A program made the translations under genes and the position numbers. Of a DNA stretch of 64,000 nucleotides, positions 58,895 to 64,000 are shown piece after piece; position 1 is the first letter of the stretch, and every line of letters starts with the position of its first letter. The notes under the pieces are model-generated. The model had not been told where the DNA came from. It searched no databases and saw only the letters and a list, made by a program, of their open reading frames with translations. This DNA is from Oscillospiraceae bacterium (GTDB lineage: Bacteria; Bacillota; Clostridia; Oscillospirales; Ruminococcaceae), in the NCBI GenBank assembly GCA_009776305.1, contig WRLY01000002.1:62001-126000 (forward strand), read 5' to 3'.

Positions 58895-61618
58895 TTACGC
58901 TCCGCAGCATTTTTTAAACTTTTTCCCGCTCCCGCAGGGACAAGGGTCGTTCCTGCCGACCTTATCGCTTGAAATCTTTTTTATTGTATTCTGCGCTCCG
59001 GCGTTTGCCGCATCGGGTTTCATAACCTGTTCCCTTTGAGGCGGAGCTTCCTTTCTTATTTGCACGGTCAGTACCATTCTTACGGTGTCTTCGCGGATTG
59101 AAGCTATCATCTCGTCATACATTGCAAAACCCTCGTGACGATATTCAACCACAGGGTCTCTGTGAGAGCCCATAGCCCGCAGATAAATACCCTGCTTTAA
59201 GTCCGACATTGCGTCAATGTGGTCCATCCACTTTGAATCCACGTTTTTAAGCAGGATTACCCGCTCGACTTCGCGCATTATTTCGGGAGTGTATTCCTGC
59301 TCGCGCTTTTCATAAAGCTCTATTGCGCGTTTTTGCAGCTCTTCTTTAAGCTCTTCCTTGGTTATTTCGCCAAGCTCCTCTTTGTTGTAGCGGAAATCTG
59401 CCGAGGTGGTCAAAACTCCCGACCAGCTTTCCCGCAGTCCCGTAAGATTCCAGTCATCGGTTATGTCTCCCTGACAAAAAGTATCAACCGTTTCCTCTAA
59501 AGTATCGGTAATCATAGAGCGGATTTTTTCACTCACATCGCCGCCCTCAAGCACAGTGGCGCGCTGATTGTAAATAGTCATTCTCTGCTGTGACATAACG
59601 TCGTCAAAATCAAGTACGTTTTTACGGATTGAAAAGTTGCGACCCTCTATTTTCTTCTGCGCCGACTCAATGGTTCGGGTTAGCAACTTTTGCTGTATGG
59701 GCTGGTCTTCCTCAATGCGGAGGGTTTCCATAATACCCTGTACCCTTTCGCCGCCGAAAAGCCGCATTAAATCATCTTCAAGAGAAATAAAGAATCTGCT
59801 CTCGCCCGGGTCTCCCTGCCGCCCGGAACGTCCGCGTAGCTGATTGTCAATACGTCTTGACTCATGCCGCTCTGTACCGAGAATGAACAAGCCGCCCGCG
59901 TCCTTGACCGCTTGAGCTTCTGCCGCTATTTCCCCCTTAAAACGTTCGTTATATTTTTTATAACTGTCACGGGTTTTGAGGATTTCCTCATTGTCGGTCT
60001 CGGCGAAACCGGTGGCTTCTATAATTAAATCCTCCTCAACGCCCTCTTTACGCATCTGCGCCTTGGCAAGGTATTCGGGGTTTCCTCCGAGCATAATGTC
60101 AGTACCGCGTCCCGCCATGTTTGTGGCGATTGTAACGGCATTTTTCTTTCCTGCCTGCGCCACGATTTCAGCCTCGCGCTCATGGTTTTTGGCATTTAAA
60201 ACCTCATGCTTTATGCCCTCCCGTTTCAAAAGCTTGGACAAAAGCTCTGAGCGCTCAATAGAAATCGTACCAACGAGAACTGGCTGCCCCCTTTGGTAAC
60301 ATTCCTTAATCTGTCGTATAGCGGCGGCGAATTTCCCGCTTTCGTTTTTGAAAACCTGGTCTTCCTGGTCTAATCTTACAATCGGCTTATTAGTGGGGAT
60401 TTCCACAACATCAAGATTATAAATCCCTCTGAACTCCTGTTCTTCGGTCATAGCCGTTCCCGTCATTCCCGCAAGCTTACCGTAAAGTCTGAAATAATTC
60501 TGGAAAGTAATGGTAGCTAAGGTTTTGCTTTCATGCTTTACCTTAACCCCCTCTTTTGCCTCAATTGCCTGATGAAGCCCCTCGTTGAACCGCCGCCCCA
60601 GCATTTTACGTCCGGTAAATTCGTCGATGATAATGATTTCGCCGTCGTCAACGATGTAATCCACATCGTCTTTCATGATTCCGTGTGCGCGAATCGCCTG
60701 ATTAACATGGTGTAAAACCGTAAGGTTTTCGGAATCCATGAGGTTTGTAATATTAAAAAATTCTTCGGCTTTTTTCACGCCGTTCGGCAAAAGCGTGGCG
60801 GTGCGGGCTTTTTCGTCTACTATGAAGTCGCCCTGATAGTCGTCGTGTTCTTCCTTACTGTCAAGCTCAACCACTTTAACCATTTTTAATTTTCGGGCAA
60901 GTTTATCGGCTTGGCTATACATTTCGGTTGATTTATCCCCCCGCCCTGAAATAATCAGCGGGGTCCTCGCCTCGTCAATTAAAATCGAGTCAACCTCGTC
61001 TATAATGGCGTAATTATGCTCGCGCTGAACTTTTTGTTCTTTTCTTACGCACATATTGTCGCGCAGGTAGTCGAATCCGAGTTCGTTATTAGTTGCGTAG
61101 GTAATGTCGGCGGAATAGGCTTCACGGCGCTTATCATTATCCAAATCGTGTGCGATAAGACCCACGGTTAAGCCTAAAAAGCGGTGTACGCGTCCTATTT
61201 GGTCGCTGTCACGCTTTGCAAGATAATCGTTTACCGTGACGATATGCACGCCGTCGCCTGTCAGTGCGTTAAGGTATGACGGCAACGCTGCCACGAAGGT
61301 TTTACCTTCGCCCGTTTTCATTTCGGCGATTCTGCCCTGATGAAGTACGATTCCGCCCTCAACCTGAACTGGGTAGGGCTTTATTGCAATCACCCGCCAC
61401 ATTGCCTCGCGGCATACCGCGAAAGCGTCGGGTAATATGTCGTCAAGGGTTTCTCCGTCCTCAAGCCGTTTACGCAGGATTTCTGTCTGACCCTGAAGCT
61501 CCTTGTCGCTCATTTTTTCGTAAACCGCCTCAAGCTCTAAGGTTCTTAATTTCTGCGGCTCCATTCTTTTTAATTCTTTTTTTGAATAATCTCCGAATAA
61601 CAAATTTGAAATTCCCAT
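58895..61618 (-). CDS. secA: Preprotein translocase subunit SecA
   Basis: MKTGEGKTFVAALPSYLNAL, MAGRGTDIMLGGN, C-terminal zinc motif CPCGSGKKFKKCC. Confidence 0.98.
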   Translation of the reverse strand: MGISNLLFGDYSKKELKRMEPQKLRTLELEAVYEKMSDKELQGQTEILRKRLEDGETLDDILPDAFAVCREAMWRVIAIKPYPVQVEGGIVLHQGRIAEMKTGEGKTFVAALPSYLNALTGDGVHIVTVNDYLAKRDSDQIGRVHRFLGLTVGLIAHDLDNDKRREAYSADITYATNNELGFDYLRDNMCVRKEQKVQREHNYAIIDEVDSILIDEARTPLIISGRGDKSTEMYSQADKLARKLKMVKVVELDSKEEHDDYQGDFIVDEKARTATLLPNGVKKAEEFFNITNLMDSENLTVLHHVNQAIRAHGIMKDDVDYIVDDGEIIIIDEFTGRKMLGRRFNEGLHQAIEAKEGVKVKHESKTLATITFQNYFRLYGKLAGMTGTAMTEEQEFRGIYNLDVVEIPTNKPIVRLDQEDQVFKNESGKFAAAIRQIKECYQRGQPVLVGTISIERSELLSKLLKREGIKHEVLNAKNHEREAEIVAQAGKKNAVTIATNMAGRGTDIMLGGNPEYLAKAQMRKEGVEEDLIIEATGFAETDNEEILKTRDSYKKYNERFKGEIAAEAQAVKDAGGLFILGTERHESRRIDNQLRGRSGRQGDPGESRFFISLEDDLMRLFGGERVQGIMETLRIEEDQPIQQKLLTRTIESAQKKIEGRNFSIRKNVLDFDDVMSQQRMTIYNQRATVLEGGDVSEKIRSMITDTLEETVDTFCQGDITDDWNLTGLRESWSGVLTTSADFRYNKEELGEITKEELKEELQKRAIELYEKREQEYTPEIMREVERVILLKNVDSKWMDHIDAMSDLKQGIYLRAMGSHRDPVVEYRHEGFAMYDEMIASIREDTVRMVLTVQIRKEAPPQREQVMKPDAANAGAQNTIKKISSDKVGRNDPCPCGSGKKFKKCCGA

Positions 61619-61771
61619 GCCTTTGTCCCTCTCTATTTAAATCAATCCTTAATAGTATAGCATAAATTTGCCGCCCAGTCAATAATTTTTAAAGATTCCT
61701 TATATGTCGGTGTGCGGTTGTTATAACATTTTATCGCAAGAATAAAAATTGTAAATATTTCCAAAGTTTTG

Positions 61772-61801
61772 TTGACAAAACAGTCTTTTTTATGGTATAT
61801 T
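61772..61801 (+). promoter_or_regulatory. Sigma-A-like promoter of the RCC1-repeat gene
   Basis: TTGACA (61772-61777), 18 nt, TATATT (61796-61801). Confidence 0.65.
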
Positions 61802-61839
61802 TAATAATAGTGTGAATATTTTTTAGGGAGAATCCGAAC

Positions 61840-63282
61840 ATGCCATTATATCGCGAAACGGACGACAACACTGAAAACCTGCTTCAGGCTTTAAGCTCAT
61901 TCCAAGCGGAAAGTCCGCTCCAAGTGGAAAGTCAGCCACAAACTGAAAACTTGCCCAAAACCAAAAGTCCTCGTCAGGCAGAACGTCCGCACCAAGTGGA
62001 AAGCCCGCGTCAAGAAACTTTGGATTTTGAAGCGACTAAGTTTGAGCCTTATGCGGAAACCGCAACCCAAACGATGCAGCCGGAAATTTCGTCTGCTGTA
62101 AAGACTACGCCGAAAGCCGTAAAAGACGCCTTATCTTCTGCGCGTGAAAGTCTATCACGATTTCACGGTTGCATTTCCGCCGGTGACAAGCATACCGTAG
62201 GGCTTAAAACCGACGGTACCGTTGTGGCTGTCGGCAGTAACGAGAATGGTCGTTGCGAAGTGGGGAATTGGCGTAACATAAAGGCAGTCTGTGCCGATGA
62301 TTCTGACCATACCGTCGGTTTAAAGTCGGACGGAACTGTCATAGCTATCGGGTGGAATAAATACGGGCAGTGCGATACCTCCGACTGGCGGGACATTATT
62401 GCAGTTTCATCGGGTGGGCATCACACTGTCGGCTTAAAGTCGGATGGTACGGTGATTGCCGCCGGCAGTAACCGCTACGGCAGGTGCGATACCTCAAACT
62501 GGCAGGATATTGTCGCCGTTTCGGCTGGGGTTTCCCATACTGTAGGGCTTAAAAGTAACGGCACGGTGGTCGCCGTCGGCAACAATGATAAGGGTCAGTG
62601 CGATGTGGGAAACTGGCTTGATATTATCGCTGTTTCAGCGGGCGATATTCATACGGCGGGGTTAAAATCCGACGGAACGGTCGTTGCGGTCGGGTTTAAC
62701 GGTAGTGATGAATGTAATACCTATCTTTGGCGTGATATTGTGGCGGTTGCCGCTGGTTTTCAACATACGGTCGGATTAAAAAAGAACGGTACGGTGGTCG
62801 CCGTCGGGAGAAACGATAAATTTCAGTGTGAAATCAGAGACTGGGAGAACATAGTTTCGATTTCTGCCAAGGGACTGCACACCGTCGGCTTAAAATCGGA
62901 TGGCACAGTGCTTTCTATCGGAGAATATTCATCAGGTTTATGCGATACCTCTGAATGGAACGGCATAGGACTTCCTTTAACCGAGTTGATTATAGAACGT
63001 GAAAGGGCAGAGCGGGATGCCCAAAAAAAACTGGAAGATGAAAACAATCAACGTGAGCAGAAACAGCGGCTTTTAGAAGAAGAACAGCGTAAATCGGAAG
63101 AGGAAAAACTAAGGTCGGAGAGAATCCGCCATTTTGAAGAGCAGCAAAAGCAAGAGGAAGAATACCGAATCCGCGAGGAAGAAGAGCGTAAAAAACGCGC
63201 GCAACAGGGCTTGTGCGAATTTTGCGGGGGTAAATTTAATTTACTTGGGAAATGCAGGAATTGCGGCAGGATTGAAAAGTAA
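61840..63282 (+). CDS. RCC1-repeat protein with low-complexity N-terminus, charged coiled coil and C-terminal zinc ribbon
   Basis: Seven ~38-aa repeats (HTVGLKSDGTVVAVGxNxxGxCDxxxWxDIxAVSAG); C-terminal CEFCGGKFNLLGKCRNCG. Confidence 0.88.
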   Translation: MPLYRETDDNTENLLQALSSFQAESPLQVESQPQTENLPKTKSPRQAERPHQVESPRQETLDFEATKFEPYAETATQTMQPEISSAVKTTPKAVKDALSSARESLSRFHGCISAGDKHTVGLKTDGTVVAVGSNENGRCEVGNWRNIKAVCADDSDHTVGLKSDGTVIAIGWNKYGQCDTSDWRDIIAVSSGGHHTVGLKSDGTVIAAGSNRYGRCDTSNWQDIVAVSAGVSHTVGLKSNGTVVAVGNNDKGQCDVGNWLDIIAVSAGDIHTAGLKSDGTVVAVGFNGSDECNTYLWRDIVAVAAGFQHTVGLKKNGTVVAVGRNDKFQCEIRDWENIVSISAKGLHTVGLKSDGTVLSIGEYSSGLCDTSEWNGIGLPLTELIIERERAERDAQKKLEDENNQREQKQRLLEEEQRKSEEEKLRSERIRHFEEQQKQEEEYRIREEEERKKRAQQGLCEFCGGKFNLLGKCRNCGRIEK

Positions 63283-63295
63283 AATAACTAAATTT

Positions 63296-63327
63296 CCCCG
63301 CCGCCTTTTTAAAAAAGGGCGGCGGGG
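63296..63327. terminator. Terminator between the RCC1-repeat gene and guaA
   Basis: CCCCGCCGCC ... GGCGGCGGGG with internal A/T runs. Confidence 0.7.
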
Positions 63328-63368
63328 ACGTGTTTTATGTGTGTGCTATTTCAATGTCTTTGGGGTAT

Positions 63369-64000
63369 TTACTCCCACTCTATAGTACCAGGCGGCTTTT
63401 TAGTTATATCATACACCACCCTGCTGATACCGTCAACTTCACTTGTAATTCGACCCGAAACCTTCTCTAAAACTTCGTAAGGTATTTTGGCAAAATCCGC
63501 CGTTACTAAGTCGGCTGATTTAATTGCTCTGAGCGCCAAAATATAATCATAAACCCTTTTGCCGTCTTTGACACCTACCGAGCGCATATCAGTTAGTACG
63601 GCGAAATATTGATTTATGTCGTTGTTAAGTCCCGCTGTCGTTATTTCCTCACGGTAGATGTAATCTGCGTTCCTCAAAATATCAAGACGCTTTTTAGTAA
63701 CCTCTCCGATTACTCGAATCGCAAGCCCTGGTCCGGGGAAAGGTTGCCTTTTGGTTATGTAGTCGGGCAGACCAAGCAATCCGCTTATTTCGCGCACCTC
63801 ATCCTTGTATAATTCGCGTACCGGCTCTATTATGCCACGAAAATTCATGCTGTCGGGCAGACCGCCGACGTTATGATGGGATTTTACGGCGACGTTATTT
63901 TTGTCTCCGCTTTCAATCACATCGGTGTAAATCGTCCCTTGGGCTAAAAATTCTGTTTCGCCTAATTTGGCGGATTCTTCCTCAAAAACACGAATAAATT
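63369..64000 (-). CDS. guaA: GMP synthase, C-terminal part (continues past window end)
   Basis: [54 protein letters not shown]...PPGTIEWE; frame stays open to the window end upstream of 63920. Confidence 0.95.
   Translation of the reverse strand, partial: FIRVFEEESAKLGETEFLAQGTIYTDVIESGDKNNVAVKSHHNVGGLPDSMNFRGIIEPVRELYKDEVREISGLLGLPDYITKRQPFPGPGLAIRVIGEVTKKRLDILRNADYIYREEITTAGLNNDINQYFAVLTDMRSVGVKDGKRVYDYILALRAIKSADLVTADFAKIPYEVLEKVSGRITSEVDGISRVVYDITKKPPGTIEWE

Noticed and set aside
61840-62040. Possible CRISPR-like or tandem DNA repeat in the QxExP coding tract
   Set aside because: Repeats are short, degenerate and in frame with a coding region; no spacers of constant length and no cas genes.

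Overview
The window looks like a chromosomal segment of a Clostridia-type Firmicute (inference from gene content and order). It is mostly housekeeping and metabolic genes. I see no CRISPR array, prophage, transposase or obvious defence island. Main blocks: a TetR-controlled ABC-2 exporter; maf/ppa; trmD-rimM; a very large BvgS-like hybrid sensor kinase; a complete pstSCAB-phoU-phoB-phoR phosphate regulon; tex; an AMP-ligase/ACP/(HATPase-like)-GNAT/M20 peptidase cluster; mutS2; recO-era-dgkA-ybeY-phoH; an ABC-F ATPase; dacF; nadA; rubrerythrin; a sulfur amino-acid cluster (malY-like, CGS-like, cysK); mnmA; uvrA; tRNA-Ser(CGA); an NSS transporter; GH1; secA; an RCC1-repeat protein; and a partial guaA. 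The most unusual signal is a ~54-nt leader cassette placed directly before the start codon of unrelated genes (phoU, phoB, GH1; more diverged before trmD and ppa), often ending in a double in-frame start of the form ATG-GTN-NNN-NNN-ATG. Other items worth a look: a TetR palindrome promoter whose operator core recurs between pstA and pstB, an 11-bp-phased Pho box before pstS, a Fur/PerR-type box before rubrerythrin, a 46-bp perfect palindrome, a terminator that encodes the end of a convergent gene, a cytoplasmic RCC1 protein with a zinc ribbon, and a 35-codon remnant of a nucleotidyltransferase-like gene. All calls come from reading the sequence and supplied translations; no searches were run.
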